This document shows, piece after piece, positions 11,182 to 21,885 of a stretch of 64,000 bases of DNA. The stretch's first letter is position 1. The number at the start of each line of letters is the position of its first letter. The position numbers and the translations under genes are program-made. This DNA comes from Dromiciops gliroides (lineage: Eukaryota; Chordata; Mammalia; Microbiotheria; Microbiotheriidae), in the NCBI RefSeq assembly GCF_019393635.1, contig NC_057867.1, positions 65,475,492 to 65,539,491 of the forward strand, written 5' to 3'. The notes below the pieces were generated by a model. The model saw only the letters and a list, made by a program, of their open reading frames with translations, ran no database searches and was not told the origin of the DNA.

Positions 11182-12569
11182 CTCGGAACCATAGGCCATC
11201 GTCCCTCCTACCCCCAGGGAAACCTTGAGGGTGGTGGCTGGGGGTTGGGAGAGAGATGGACCTCGGCGGTGTGGAGGCAACCTTTGTTCCAGTGGGCACA
11301 GAGTTGCTAGGTGGACAGACCGGGGGCCCTCTGTGTCCAGCAAGGGGTCATCACCGGGGCGTTGTGCCCAAAAGGCTCGGTCAGTTCATTGTCCTCAGGC
11401 TGGGGAAATCGGGGCAGAAGCCTCTTCCTGGGTGACCCATTTCAGTGTCCCTCCCCTAAGCACCTCGGCTCCTGGGGCCTGTTCCAGGACGAGGGGTGTG
11501 CTGATACGTGGTAGGGCCGTCGAACTTGGAGCCTGCTCCGCTCTGCGGCCAGAACTCGGGCCGACTTCAAAGGTTCCCTATGGCTCAGACGGGAACTCGA
11601 GCGGAAAGCTTCGGGGGTCCCCTTAGCTCATGGCCGGTGGGGTGCGGTGGAAAGCAACCCTAGTGCCCGAAGACCTAGCTTTCGCTATGTGCCCCGACCC
11701 TTCCATGTGCGGGACCCTGGTAGGGCGCGCTCTTGTGCGGCCGCCTTTTGTTGGGGTTTTCTACCCTGTGAGAACAGCTAGCTTTCCCCTTGGCTAAGCG
11801 TTGGATCCTATCTCCTTCCCCCCTCCCCCCCCCCCAGCACCGAGCATAGTACTTTTGCATACAACGGGGGTGGGTGTTTTCTTGGGTTTTGTTGTTGTTG
11901 TTAAACGCTTTTGGCTTCCCTCACTGAGGCTCAGTTTCCTCATGGGGACAGAAACGACTGCACTGATGACTTTTCAGAGTTGGTATGAGGGAAGAAGACG
12001 ACCTTTAAGGTGTTGGAGAAGTGTGAGCTTATATAGCTGGTGCTTAGGGAGCTGTCCTGGATGTGAACCGACTGCACAGCTCTTGGTAGCTGGGAGGTGG
12101 GGAGTGGGGGACCCAACATTAGCACAGCTGCTGGCGGCAGATGGGCTGCAGGAGCCCCCTTCCTTGCCGTACCTACGGGCCCGTGCCCGGGGGAAGAAAG
12201 TATGACTGGGGAGGGGGGGGTGGAAAGAGAAGGAAGAAGCTGCCCTGCAGGTCACAGCCCCGGGCATGTCGGGAAGTAGAAATGGAGATCCCTCAGTAAG
12301 AACCGGCCTCTTTCAGAAAAGGCCGAACTGGCCCCCCTCTGCCACTCCTGAACAACTAGGGCTTCAGTCCCTCTGTGGCCCCTCCCCAGCCCCCTAAACA
12401 AAAGGAATGACTTCTTCTAGCGCTCGCTTCCACTCAGGACCCTGGAAATTCCACCGCTCTCACACCACTCTCAGAGTCCCAGGATGTTAGAGCATGAGGG
12501 TCCTCCGAACAGAGATTATTGAGGAGAGGCTTAGAATTCACCGTATTTGGAGCCCGAAAGACCACAGAC

Positions 12570-12920
12570 CATTAGATGTCAAGCTGAAAGGGACTTTTTG
12601 AGACCATCTCGACCAGGGGTTCTTACCCTGGGGTCCAGACCACTCCAAAAGGTGTGGTGAATAGATTGGGGGGGGGGGTGTCTGTGACCTCAGATGGGAA
12701 AACACTTATATCTTCAATTTGCACTCACCTCTAATCGAAATAGCATTTCCTCCAATGCTTTCAAAACATGATCCTGAGAAGGGATGTCCAGGTTTCGCTG
12801 GTATACCTGAAGGGTTCCATGACAAAAAAAGTTAAGAGCCCAGTGTTCTAATGCAACCCCTCAAAGCCTAGAGAACTGAGCCCCAGAGAGGGATTGACTT
12901 GCCTGAGTAAGTGACCCATT
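12570..12920 (-). mobile_element. MIR3-like element, minus strand, split
   Basis: Left half AAGCTGAAAGGGACTTTTTG and GACCATCTCG, right half CTGAGCCCCAGAGAGGGAT and GACTTGCCTGAG. A hAT-like element separates them. Confidence 0.6.
12614..12843. mobile_element. hAT-like MITE with CAGGGGTTCTTA termini
   Basis: CAGGGGTTCTTACCCTGGGG at the left and GTTAAGAGCCC at the right are imperfect inverted ends; the interior has CATGATCCTGAGAAGGG and GGTTCCATGAC. Non-autonomous; family not named with certainty. Confidence 0.6.
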
Positions 12921-13414
12921 CAGACCTAGGACTCCTTCTTTGGAATGGGTTTTGGATTTCTCACCTTCTCAATGGGAAGGGGAAGGGGGAGGGAGAGATT
13001 TCGGAATTGAAAATAAAAACTGAATAAAAAAAAAACAACCCCCAACTACCAAGTCTCCTGCTTCCAGCCAAGTCAAGCAATCTTTCCACCACACTCCTCC
13101 TTCCCATTCATTTTCCTTACTCATCTACCCCCTCTTCCTCATTTTCCTCCAGCCACCAATATGCCCACTCTGAGGGGAACCCCTGGCAGCAGGGATTTTG
13201 CTATGATCATCTTTGTCAGGGGGCCCTGGGATGATCAGACCACTCATTCTGCGTTGGGCCACATAACAGAAGAGTAGATTTAGTCAAAGACCCCTCAGGG
13301 AGGCAAGGGAGAGGGGTGGGTGGCCTGTTGCCAATTTTTCTTCATGCCTGAGATTCCTTGCAGATTATAAAAATTTTATGATTCCAATTTCACCTGATTT
13401 AGGGAGGGTGTGTC

Positions 13415-13635
13415 TCATGATGGAAAGGGTGTCGGATTTGGAGTCATGAAAGAATCGGGTTCAAATTCCCATTCTGGCGTTCGCCAGCTTCCTGAGCCCC
13501 GGCGAGACCCTTTCTTTCAGTTTTCCCAAACATCAGATGGCATCTTGATACTTGGGCTTGAAAATAGAGCTCGTCCCACCTTTGTCACCTGCTTGTGAGG
13601 GAAGAGCTTTATCAATGTTATTGTCAGCTTCGAGA
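13415..13635 (+). mobile_element. MIR, + strand
   Basis: GGATTTGGAGTCATGAAAGA, GGGTTCAAATTCCCATTCTG, and a 3' part ending AGCTTTATCAATGTTATTG. Confidence 0.65.
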
Positions 13636-13639
13636 AATA

Positions 13640-14230
13640 GTATTGCCTTCTACTTTCTTTTCACTTGGCTTTACTTCCTCAGTGCCCTCAGCCTGTGCTC
13701 ATTTGCCCAGCTGAAATCTCCCAAGATGACCTTGAGATGAGAGGCACTGCCTTGGTAGCCCCTGGGTGTGCCCTCTCAGCTAAGTGGGGCAGGAGGAGCA
13801 GGCAGGGGCATGGCCTGGCTTTCAGCCCATTTTGGAGAGGGGGCTCTAGTGAAGATTCATGCAACCAAACCCAAGAGAACAGTTGGTAGGAGGCTGGCTC
13901 TGTGTCCGCAGGCCCTCTGGGTGTGGAAGGCAGCTGGAGTGGTGGTGGGGGGTGAATAGGGAGAGGAAGACTGGGCCCACCCAAACTGGAATGGAAGCTG
14001 GGCAACCCCCCCCCAATGATAACATGAAACCCTTGGAAACCATTGTGGGGAACTACTCCTGGGATTTCCCTCCTCAGGTGGACTCTGGGAGAAAGAACAC
14101 CCTTCTCCCCTTCCCAGGTACTCTCAGTGGGATGGAGGTAGAGGATGCTTAGGTCCTCAAGGCAAGCAGCCAGACTCTAGCCTTGGGGGAAAATAGCAAT
14201 GAAGATACCACACTGCTCCTAGAGGTTTGA
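13640..14230. other. Unique intron DNA
   Basis: No recognisable element. Confidence 0.4.
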
Positions 14231-14231
14231 G

Positions 14232-14350
14232 GTCCTGCTGCCTGTGTGACCTTGGGAAAGTCACTTCCCTGCTGCACCTCAGTTTCCTCCTCTGGAAAAT
14301 GAGGGGATGGGACTGCTATCTCTTCCACCTCTAAATTCTGTGATTTTTAG
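14232..14350 (+). mobile_element. MIR3-like fragment, + strand
   Basis: TGTGTGACCTTGGGAAAGTC, CTCAGTTTCCTCCTCTGGAA and the tail CCACCTCTAAATTCTGTGA. Confidence 0.7.
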
Positions 14351-14359
14351 TCCAAGCTA

Positions 14360-15090
14360 AACTGATCACACCATGCTCAGAGAATCCAGTTCTGGAAAGG
14401 ACCTTTGGAAGAAGGATGGGACTCCTGCAGGAGGAAAGTCCCTCTATCAATACATCTTCTCTGTAACATGTGGTCTTTGAGAGTTGCCTGAGGCACTGAG
14501 AAATTAAGAGTCAGGCAGCCAGTGTATGTCCAAGGCCAGCTTGTACCAAACTGTACCAAACTGCCTCAGAATGGGCCTCAGTGGTCAGATTCCATAGAAG
14601 TGGAAAATGAGGGAGGCCAAGAGAATGAAAGGGACTTGGCTGAGGTCCCATAGACAGTAGCCAGCACTTCACACCACACTGGGCTGCCTTTCCGGTACCC
14701 TGATATCCTATATAAGTTTGGGAATCCAGGTGGATGAGTATTTTGGGGTCAGCAGCAGCTGGGACCCCACAGTGCTGCTTGAATGAGGCCCAAGTTAACC
14801 TGTTGGGCCCAGCATGGGCTCCTGGTGGCCTGGTGGAGGCAGCCTTGAAAGGCCAGCACCAAGGAGTTACTGACATTGCCAAAGTTTGTTATGAGCACCT
14901 CAATTAGCTGGAGCCCAAGAGAAGGGTAGAACAAGGCAGCTATTAGAATTAGGCAGCCATAGACCCCTGACCAGGCACAATAAGAGGCACCTTTTATAGG
15001 GCCATTCAAATGCCAACCTAGTGGGAGGTCTAAGCTGTTTGCCATTCAGAGAAAGGAGGATTATGTAAAGGGGTCCCAAGATAGGGTAAT
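14360..15090. other. Mostly unique intron DNA
   Basis: A short MIR trace near 14625-14665 (GGGACTTGGCTGAGGTCCCA); otherwise nothing recognised. Confidence 0.4.
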
Positions 15091-15370
15091 ATGTAGTAGC
15101 AGCAGCAGAAGTAGTAGTAGAATATGTTGTTGTAGTAATAGTAGTAGTAGAGGATATGTAGTAGTAACAGCAGCAGAAGTAGTAGTAGAATATGTTGTTG
15201 TAGTAATAGTAGTAGTAGAGGATATGTAGTAGTAACAGCAGCAGAAGTAGTAGTAGAATATGTTGTTGTAGTAATAGTAGTAGTAGAGGATATGTAGTAG
15301 TAACAGCAGCAGAAGTAGTAGTAGAATATGTTGTTGTAGTAGAAGAATATGTAGTAGTAGTAGTAGTAGT
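15091..15370. repeat. 68-bp minisatellite built of GTA/GTT/GCA triplets
   Basis: Units at 15091-15155 (65 bp), 15156-15223, 15224-15291 (68 bp each, apparently identical) and a partial fourth to about 15340, then pure (GTA)n. The Tyr/Leu/Thr-rich minus-strand ORF here is an artefact of it. Confidence 0.9.
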
Positions 15371-15422
15371 AGGTCTTCCTAACTCCAAGCCTAACGCTCT
15401 ATCCACTGCACCACCCAGCCCC
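15371..15422 (-). mobile_element. SINE head fragment, minus strand
   Basis: AGGTCTTCCTAACTCCAAGC and CTCTATCCACTGCACCACC are the reversed head of a Mar1/WSINE-type SINE, directly abutting the minisatellite. Confidence 0.7.
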
Positions 15423-15429
15423 ATAATAA

Positions 15430-15620
15430 TCACCAGCCACGTTTCTATGGCACTTTGGAGTTGACAAACTGTGTTCTTCCTAAGCACTTTGTGAGGTTGA
15501 GAGGGGAGGAGACTAAGGTTCAGTGATGTGGAGTGACTTGTCCTGGGTCACACAACGAAGAAGCGGCCAAAGCAGAGATCCAAGCCGAGTCTCTGGTGAT
15601 TCCAGGCTCAGTTTCCTCAC
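15430..15620 (-). mobile_element. MIR, minus strand
   Basis: Reversed MIR features: GCACTTTGTGAGG, AGTGACTTGTCCTGGGTCAC, ACACAACGAAGAAG. Confidence 0.65.
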
Positions 15621-16090
15621 ACCCAAGGCCAGCTGTCAGCCGCCCCAGGGGCCTGGAGGCCCGAGAAGGAGTCCTGTCTTGGGAGGCTGAATCCTGACTT
15701 CTGGGGTCCCTCCCACCTTTGCGTTTCTATATGCTCTAAGGACTCTGAGCTTAGCTAGTGGATATCTAGGTGTATGTTGTGTGACATCACGTTCTTTCCC
15801 ACTCACCTGGAATGAGTTGTGACTCACCCACGTAGGCGAATGACGATCTGCCAGGCTGCCCCAGGGGCGGGGGTGGGGGGAGCAGTGGAGTAGGAGAACA
15901 CGGGAAAGACCACAGAGACACTAGATGTCGTTGTCCTTTGTATTCAGAGACAGTACCACTGAGGCCCTGGTGTGAGGGTGGGTGCTTTCCACAAAGAGCA
16001 GTCGGGCAGAGGCTTTGCACACAGGCTGCCCAGTGGGGTGTGTCTCCATGGCTCTTTCCCATGTTTGGGAGCTGGTTCCTAAAAAGTCCA
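15620..16090. other. Unique intron DNA
   Basis: No recognisable element. Confidence 0.4.
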
Positions 16091-16345
16091 GCTCGACTTA
16101 CAAATACCTAAGCGATGCTCCATCTTTTCTTTGTCTCCCAGAGGTAAGCATATTAACATCCATTTGCTCCTTGATCCTTATGACAGACAGCCCTCTTAAG
16201 GTTGGTAGTCATGCCCATCTGACAGAGGAGGAAACAGAGACCCACAGAAGGAAAGTGACTTGTCTAATTATACAGCTAGTAAATGTTGGAGTAGGAACTT
16301 GAACCCAGATCCTGTGACTCAAAGTCCAATGCTTTAATGTGACAT
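16090..16345 (-). mobile_element. MIR, minus strand
   Basis: ATCTGACAGAGGAGGAAACA, AAGTGACTTGTCTAATTATA, CAGCTAGTAAATG and CTTGAACCCAGATCCTG. Confidence 0.8.
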
Positions 16346-16429
16346 TTTGAAATCAAGGCATCTCCAAGCACTCTGCAGGCTTTCTGGACTGAGATGGTTT
16401 TTTATACTCATAGACTGCCAGCCTTGGGG

Positions 16430-16620
16430 CATAATGAAAAGAATGCTGATCTGGTAGGTAGGAGATCTGGAAACCAGCCCCTACTCTGCCATTGACTTTT
16501 TGCATGATCTTGGACCAGTGACTTGTCCTTGAGCCTCAGTTTCCTCCTCTATAAAATGAGGAGCTTAGACTGGCTGACTCCTGGGGTCCTTTCCAACTCA
16601 TAAGAGAGCATTCTGTGGCC
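16430..16620 (+). mobile_element. MIR3-like, + strand
   Basis: TGCATGATCTTGGACCAGTG, CCTCAGTTTCCTCCTCTATA and tail GGGGTCCTTTCCAACTCAT. Confidence 0.7.
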
Positions 16621-16777
16621 CTTCCAGCTCCCCCGAGGTAGTTAGAATGATTTATATTGTACATGGTGTGTGAGAATATGAAGAGGAAGGCCCCTAGACT
16701 TCTACTTGTGCCCACACTTGGTTCCCAAGAGAAAAGTTCTTTCTCCTGTAATGCCCTTAAAAAACGATTTACTGTCA

Positions 16778-16920
16778 GGGGCAGCTAGGTGGCGCAGTAG
16801 ATAGAGCACTGGCCCTGGATTCAGGAGGACCTGAGTTCAAATCCGACCTCAGACACTTGACACTTACTAGCTGTGTGACCCTGGGAAAGTCACTTAACCT
16901 TCACTGCCCTGCCAAAAAAA
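16778..16920 (+). mobile_element. Short marsupial SINE, + strand
   Basis: Full-length head and body (GGGGCAGCTAGGTGGCGCAG to CCTGCCAAAAAAA); no clear target-site duplication. Confidence 0.9.
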
Positions 16921-17377
16921 GGGGGGGAGGGGGCTGGTGAAATTCACATGGTGGATGATTTTCCCATTCTCCTCTCTACCGCAGGACCTCTCCCAGGCCT
17001 CCCTGATTAGACATGGGTGGGGGGGGGGTATCTGGGAGTACAGTGATATGGCAAAGCTGAGGACTCTCCAGTCTCTGACCTTCCAAGATGCCTGCAGAGC
17101 ACCAAGCGTTTTAGGGGGAGTTGTTTTCTTTCCTGCCCTGAAGGTGGTGTTATAGATACTAATGTACACTCCAGTGGGGAACATGGCCTGGGCTGAGCTC
17201 TGGGAAGAAGGCACATACTTTTGGAACCCCTGCAGGTACCCATTCCTTTGGCTTCTGTTCTGCTTCTGTTTCCCGAGGCCAGGGTAGGGCCTTGGAGGAA
17301 GGACATTCTCCTCCCCAACCGTGTTCCTTCTTAGCTCTTGCTTATCACATTCCCTAGACAGACTTGTTCTGCCTTCA

Positions 17378-17545
17378 GTGTGCTGGGAAGAGCTCTGAAC
17401 TCAGAATCACATAGAGGATCTGGGTTTGAATCCTGGCTCTTACTATCTGTGTGACCTTGGGTGAGTCATTTCCCCTCCTTTAGGCCTCAGTGTCCTTCTC
17501 TGGGAAATAAAGAGGTTGGACTTGCCTCAGTACCATGATCCCTTT
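17378..17545 (+). mobile_element. MIR3-like, + strand
   Basis: TTGAATCCTGGCTCTTACTA, GTGTGACCTTGGGTGAGTC and CCTCAGTGTCCTTCTCTGG. Confidence 0.7.
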
Positions 17546-17549
17546 TCTC

Positions 17550-18030
17550 CTTGCCTCATTCTCTTCAGTTTCCTCACTACTCAGTTGGAGCCACTGGAGT
17601 TTGGGACCCTCTCAATTAGAAAGGCCTTCTCTGGCATGGTCTCCATCCTCTGGTTGAGTCTCTGCAGAGCCTCACGTGTCCACACCCACATATACCCCCT
17701 CCACACACACACACACCTCTGAGGTCTAGGAAGATGGGAGGGAGCCCCCACATCTCCATCCTCTGGGATTCAGTTACTGTCATTACCATGACTTTTGGTG
17801 TACGGATGTGACAAGGGACATTTCTGGGATAAATGCCACAGAAGCAATGCCACGACCACTTGTCCTATTCCCTCTTCTTCCCCTCATGTCTTCCTTCTCC
17901 TCCTCCCTCTGTACCTTACCCATAAAAGGCTAGACACAGGCCAGCTGTGTTGTCGAGGTGTCAGTGGTCCCAGACAGGAGGAAGCCATGTTCTCAGGGGC
18001 TAGAGGGGACTCAAAGCTAAGGCAGAACTA
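17550..18030. other. Unique intron DNA
   Basis: A short (CA)n near 17703-17716; nothing else recognised. Confidence 0.4.
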
Positions 18031-18034
18031 GATG

Positions 18035-18570
18035 ATCATTAATCAGCAAACATTTATGAAGCCCCCACTATGTGCTGGGCACCGTGCTAAACGCTAAGAC
18101 AGACTGAAGACAATCTCTGCTCTCGAGGAACTCACAAGACAACATGCAACTATGTATAAACAATTCCTACACAGTATAAATTGGAAATAATAAATCGACG
18201 GAAGGTAAGAAGGCACTAGAATTAAGGGAGATCCCTTAAAGGCTTCCTCTAGCAGGTAGGATTTTAGCTGGGACTTAAAGGAGGCCAGGAGGCTGAGATG
18301 AGGAGGGAGAGCATTCCAGGCATGGAAGGTAGGGGGCTAGGGGGGTAGGGGAAGCCAGCCAGTGAATATTTCCAGAGTCAATAAGGAGGCCAGTGTCATG
18401 GGATTGGAAAGGAAAGGTGTAAAGACTGGAAAAGTAGGCAGCAGGGGAGGTTGGGAAGAGTTTGCAATGCCCAAGAGGGGACTGTATATTGGATCCTGGA
18501 GGTGAGAGCCAGGTTGTTGAGTAAGGGAAGGGCACTTGGAAAGCCGAGTGGACTGGAGCAGGGAGGGACT
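18035..18570 (-). mobile_element. L2 LINE, about 0.5 kb, minus strand
   Basis: 3' terminus AGCAAACATTTATGAAGCCC, then GAGGGAGAGCATTCCAGGCA, CAGTGTCATGGGATTGG and CTGGATCCTGG-type body, with the order of a reversed L2. Confidence 0.8.
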
Positions 18571-18727
18571 TGTTGCAGACAGCCCCACCAGCAGGAGGAA
18601 TGAAACTAACAAAGCTCCCAGGGCCTCTTCTTGCCCTGCTTTGGTGAGGCAAAAGGACAGTACATACTGAACCAGGTGCCTCAGCAAAGTCACATTCACC
18701 TTCCTTACCACCAATTGGTGGGAGCCA

Positions 18728-18840
18728 CAGTGTTGTGGCAAGAGTGCCCAGCTGAAGGCTAAAGAGACCTGGCTTGGAATTCCTGTTACAAAAAGGCATT
18801 GGACTCCATGACCTCTGAGGTTCAGGCCAATCACCACAGC
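18728..18840 (+). mobile_element. MIR3-like fragment, + strand
   Basis: GTGTTGTGGCAAGAGTG, AGACCTGGCTTGGAATTCC and TTGGACTCCATGACCTCTGA; the middle is deleted. Confidence 0.5.
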
Positions 18841-18897
18841 AGTCGGTGCTCATGGCTCAATGCCCACTTCAGTCCCTTCAGCTCCACACAGAAAATC

Positions 18898-19170
18898 TTT
18901 TTTTCTTCTTCTTTTTCGATTCATCTCAGCTTTATTTTTTATATCATCTATTTTTAATTCAATTTCATTTTATTTTTAGTTCCAGATTCTCTCCTTCCCC
19001 CACCCATTTCAAAAGCAAGAAATACAAAACCCATTGCAGATATGAAGTGGTCCAAAGCAAGTTTCTGCTGCTCCAGACAGGGGTGGTGGAAGAACAAATA
19101 AACCAAAGGGAACAAAAATGTTTCCATCTGCACCCTGAGTCTCTGGGCTCAGGAACAGAAACGGTTTCCA
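18898..19170 (-). mobile_element. L1-type retroelement 3' end, minus strand
   Basis: T-rich start, CATTTTATTTTTAGTTCCAG, TCTCCTTCCCCCACCC and AAGAAATACAAAACCCATTG: a common marsupial LINE 3' UTR motif set. Confidence 0.55.
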
Positions 19171-19319
19171 CTGAAGTCCTCACAGAGGCTGGCCCGCTTT
19201 GACAGGATCACAGGCTGCCAGAGGTGACAGGCCTCTCTAGTAGACGGTGCCTTCAATGCCCCGCCCCAGGCAGAGGCACATAGCACAGCATCAGGGTGTG
19301 TTACTGACAGAGCAGACTC

Positions 19320-19465
19320 CTGATGTTTACTAGTCGTGCCCTTGGGCACTCACTTGCCTCCTCTATAAAATGGGCACAGTGATACTTGCCCTCCTTCCCT
19401 ATCAAGACTGTTGCAAGGAAAGTACTTTGTAACCTTTAAGACATGATAGAAATATGTTATCATGT
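19320..19465 (+). mobile_element. MIR, + strand
   Basis: TGCCCTTGGGCACTCACTTG, CTCTATAAAATGGGCACAGT and AAGTACTTTGTAACCTTTAA. Confidence 0.65.
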
Positions 19466-19509
19466 TTGAACAAGAGCAGCGTAGAAATGGGAAGCACGGC
19501 TTAGCCAGA

Positions 19510-19605
19510 GCCCATCAAAGCCAACCCTGTCATTTCACAAAGGAGAAGAGGGAAGGGAGAAGTGATTTGCCCAAGGTCACACAGTTGGAATTCTGTAGGC
19601 TGAAC
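19510..19605 (-). mobile_element. MIR fragment, minus strand
   Basis: ATTTCACAAAGGAGAAGAGG and AAGTGATTTGCCCAAGGTCA, CACAG. Confidence 0.65.
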
Positions 19606-19874
19606 TGCTCCAAAACATATGTACTGAGTGCTAACTGTGAGCAAGGCCCGCTAGCCTGGCTGAGCCCTTACCTGGAGAAGTCAAAGTGAACATAGGCATA
19701 GTTGCCAGGACAAGGAGTATGTGCCCATGTGCGTGTACGTGTGGGGGGATATGGGGTGTGAGTATGTCTCTGGGCACCCCAAGTGCCAGATGTAGTGCAA
19801 CTGACACATGGAGCTTTTTGACCCCAACTCATGGGGTTTGGGGAGGAGGGGGAAGAGAAGAGTTCTGAGCCTGG

Positions 19875-20035
19875 GGACAGAACCCGAGTTCTAGTTCTCC
19901 TGACAATTCTTCAGAGGTCTTGAGCAACTCACTTCTCCTCTGTGGGCCTCAGTTTCCTCATCTGTAAAAAGCAAGGGATTGGGCTCAATGGCCTTTAAAG
20001 TCCCCTTACAGCTCAAAACCTATGATCCTATGACC
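19875..20035 (+). mobile_element. MIR3-like, + strand
   Basis: CCTCAGTTTCCTCATCTGTA, GATTGGGCTCAATGG, AAAACCTATGATCCTATGA tail. Confidence 0.75.
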
Positions 20036-20052
20036 CCATGAGCGAGAGAACA

Positions 20053-20145
20053 AGCCCAGGGAAGGGAATTGACTTACCCAACATCTAACAAGTGTCAGAG
20101 CCAGACCTCAAAGCCCAGGTGTCCTGACTCCAGGCCTGGTTCAGA
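20053..20145 (-). mobile_element. MIR fragment, minus strand
   Basis: CAGGGAAGGGAATTGACTTA, CAAGTGTCAGAGCCAGAC. Confidence 0.6.
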
Positions 20146-20384
20146 GGCCCATGGAGTGGCCCAGAAAGTATATGTCATAGGAGTTCTGCTATGGCCACAG
20201 CTGGGGGGGGGTCATGGCTTCCATTGGGGGGGGGGAGGAGCCAATCTCTAAACCCCATTTTCCCAGTGGTGCCTCTCACCTCCAGACTGAGAAGAAATAA
20301 GAATGCACATGGCTAGACCAGCAGAGGCCTAAGCAGCCTCAGTTCTCCTTCCTCTGGCACTATTGGGATTGGCACCTATATATT

Positions 20385-20495
20385 TTGAGTGCCTTGAAGG
20401 GAGGGACTATTGCCTGTTTATCTGTATTCCCAGCACTGAGGGAACTTCCTGGCACTTAGTAAGGACCTAATCACTTGTTGACTGCCTGCCTTTCT
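20385..20495 (+). mobile_element. L2 LINE 3' end, + strand
   Basis: TTGAAGGGAGGGACTATTGC, TTCCTGGCACTTAGTAAGGA, ACTTGTTGACTGCC. Confidence 0.7.
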
Positions 20496-20514
20496 TCACA
20501 TCAGCCCCGTGGTA

Positions 20515-20625
20515 ATTCAAATATGCTTGGCCTCATTTCACAGAGGAGGAAACAGAGAGGTAAAGACACTTGGCAAAAGTCACACAGCTTCTAAGTTTGA
20601 GAGCCAAGATTCCACAAGTCTTCAC
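20515..20625 (-). mobile_element. MIR fragment, minus strand
   Basis: CACAGAGGAGGAAACAGAGA, AGTCACACAGCTTCTAAG. Confidence 0.65.
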
Positions 20626-20884
20626 CTCCAAATCCTTTGCTGTAATTGTCTCCTGGCCTCCCTCTTCCCCAAACTCTGCCCTCTCATGCTCAGAGGCTGC
20701 CTTGCCGCTGGGGATTTGGCCTATATGTTGGAAGGTGTGGGGAGCCTGGTGAGTAAAGTGGAGGTCATCACTCCAGACTGCAAGCAGAGCCCTGCCACCA
20801 GGGAGATGGTGGCCCCTGTCTGCCCTCCCAGATCCTCAGTGGTGGGAAGAGGGGGAAAAGAAGTCATGAGGTAACCCCTTTTGA

Positions 20885-21040
20885 AGTCCCAGCTCTGCCA
20901 CTTTTCCCTACCCATACAAGAAAGCTAATGGAGCCTTCCCTACATCCCTTACACAAGTGTTGGGAGGCCCAGATGAAATAATAAAAGAATGTCAAGTGTT
21001 TTGTAAACCATGGCTGGCCTCAGAAATGTGGGTGTCATGG
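20885..21040 (+). mobile_element. MIR fragment, + strand, diverged
   Basis: AGTCCCAGCTCTGCCACTTT and CAGATGAAATAATAAAAGAA, GTGTTTTGTAAACC. Confidence 0.45.
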
Positions 21041-21289
21041 CCAAAAAGTCACCCCCAAGTAAGTTGGGAGTAGGATCTAGACCTCCTGGGTTCCTTCAGA
21101 TGGAGTCTCCATGCTGTGTTCTAAGGACCCAAGAGAGGATCCCTCTCCCATCCTCACCACTGCCCAATATTTAGGCAGAAAAAAAGACTTAGGGTAGCTC
21201 GCCCCCCAGCCTCCCTCCTCCAGCCTTACTCTGATGATTTCCTGTAGTATTACAGCCTCTCCCCTCCAATTCAGCCTTCATATGGGAGC

Positions 21290-21450
21290 CGGAATCATCT
21301 GTCTTGCATCCACTCAAAGGACCTGGATTCAAATCCTCCCTTTTCCACTGGGCCAGTCACTTTCCCACTTTAGGCCTCTTTCCTCTTCTATTAAATGAGG
21401 GGGTTGGACTACACCCCGAAGGTCCCTTCTAACGCTAAAACTAGGCTTGC
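21290..21450 (+). mobile_element. MIR3-like, + strand
   Basis: GACCTGGATTCAAATCCTCC, GGGGGTTGGACTACACC, GGTCCCTTCTAACGCTAAAA. Confidence 0.7.
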
Positions 21451-21734
21451 TCAAATGAGTTTGGCCTTACAGCTTTGAGGAAGTTCTTCAGAAGACCTAC
21501 CTCAGAGCCCTCCTGCTGTCCCCTGGGGCCTCCCCTGGCTCATTTCAGCCTTTTGCTAACTCTGCCAGTCTGTTCTTGTCTTGCTTGCCCTTGCTTATTG
21601 TCCCAGCTCTTCCTCCACTGGATTCTTTGGGAACATGAGCTGGGGCCCCAGGGCAGAAGAGGACTGACTGCATTTGCTTTGTATCTCAGCTCCCAGGAAA
21701 CCCAGAAAGGTCTCCATAACCCAGAATCCCATGC

Positions 21735-21885
21735 TGTCAGAATTGGAAGGGACAAGATGGGAGGATAGGAGGTTAGACCTGGGAAGGGCCTGAGAGAGCA
21801 TCCAGTCCAACGGCTTCTCTTTATAGCCGAGGAAACCGAGACTCAGAAAAGGAAAGTGACTTGTCTAAGGTCACATGGCAAGTTG
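21735..21885 (-). mobile_element. MIR3-like, minus strand
   Basis: GAATTGGAAGGGACAAG, GAGCATCCAGTCCAACGGC, GAGGAAACCGAGACTCAG, AAAGTGACTTGTCTAAGGTC. Confidence 0.7.

Larger units (their letters stand above)
10720..12570. other. Repeat-free proximal intron 1
   Basis: About 1.8 kb free of recognisable interspersed repeats, apart from C-rich runs near 11818-11836 and a (GTT)n at 11890. It contains the candidate CTCF and SF-1/ERR-type sites, so proximal regulatory DNA is plausible. Confidence 0.55.

Noticed and set aside
14900..15487. 195-residue minus-strand ORF rich in Thr, Tyr and Leu
   Set aside because: Direct translation of the 68-bp triplet minisatellite.
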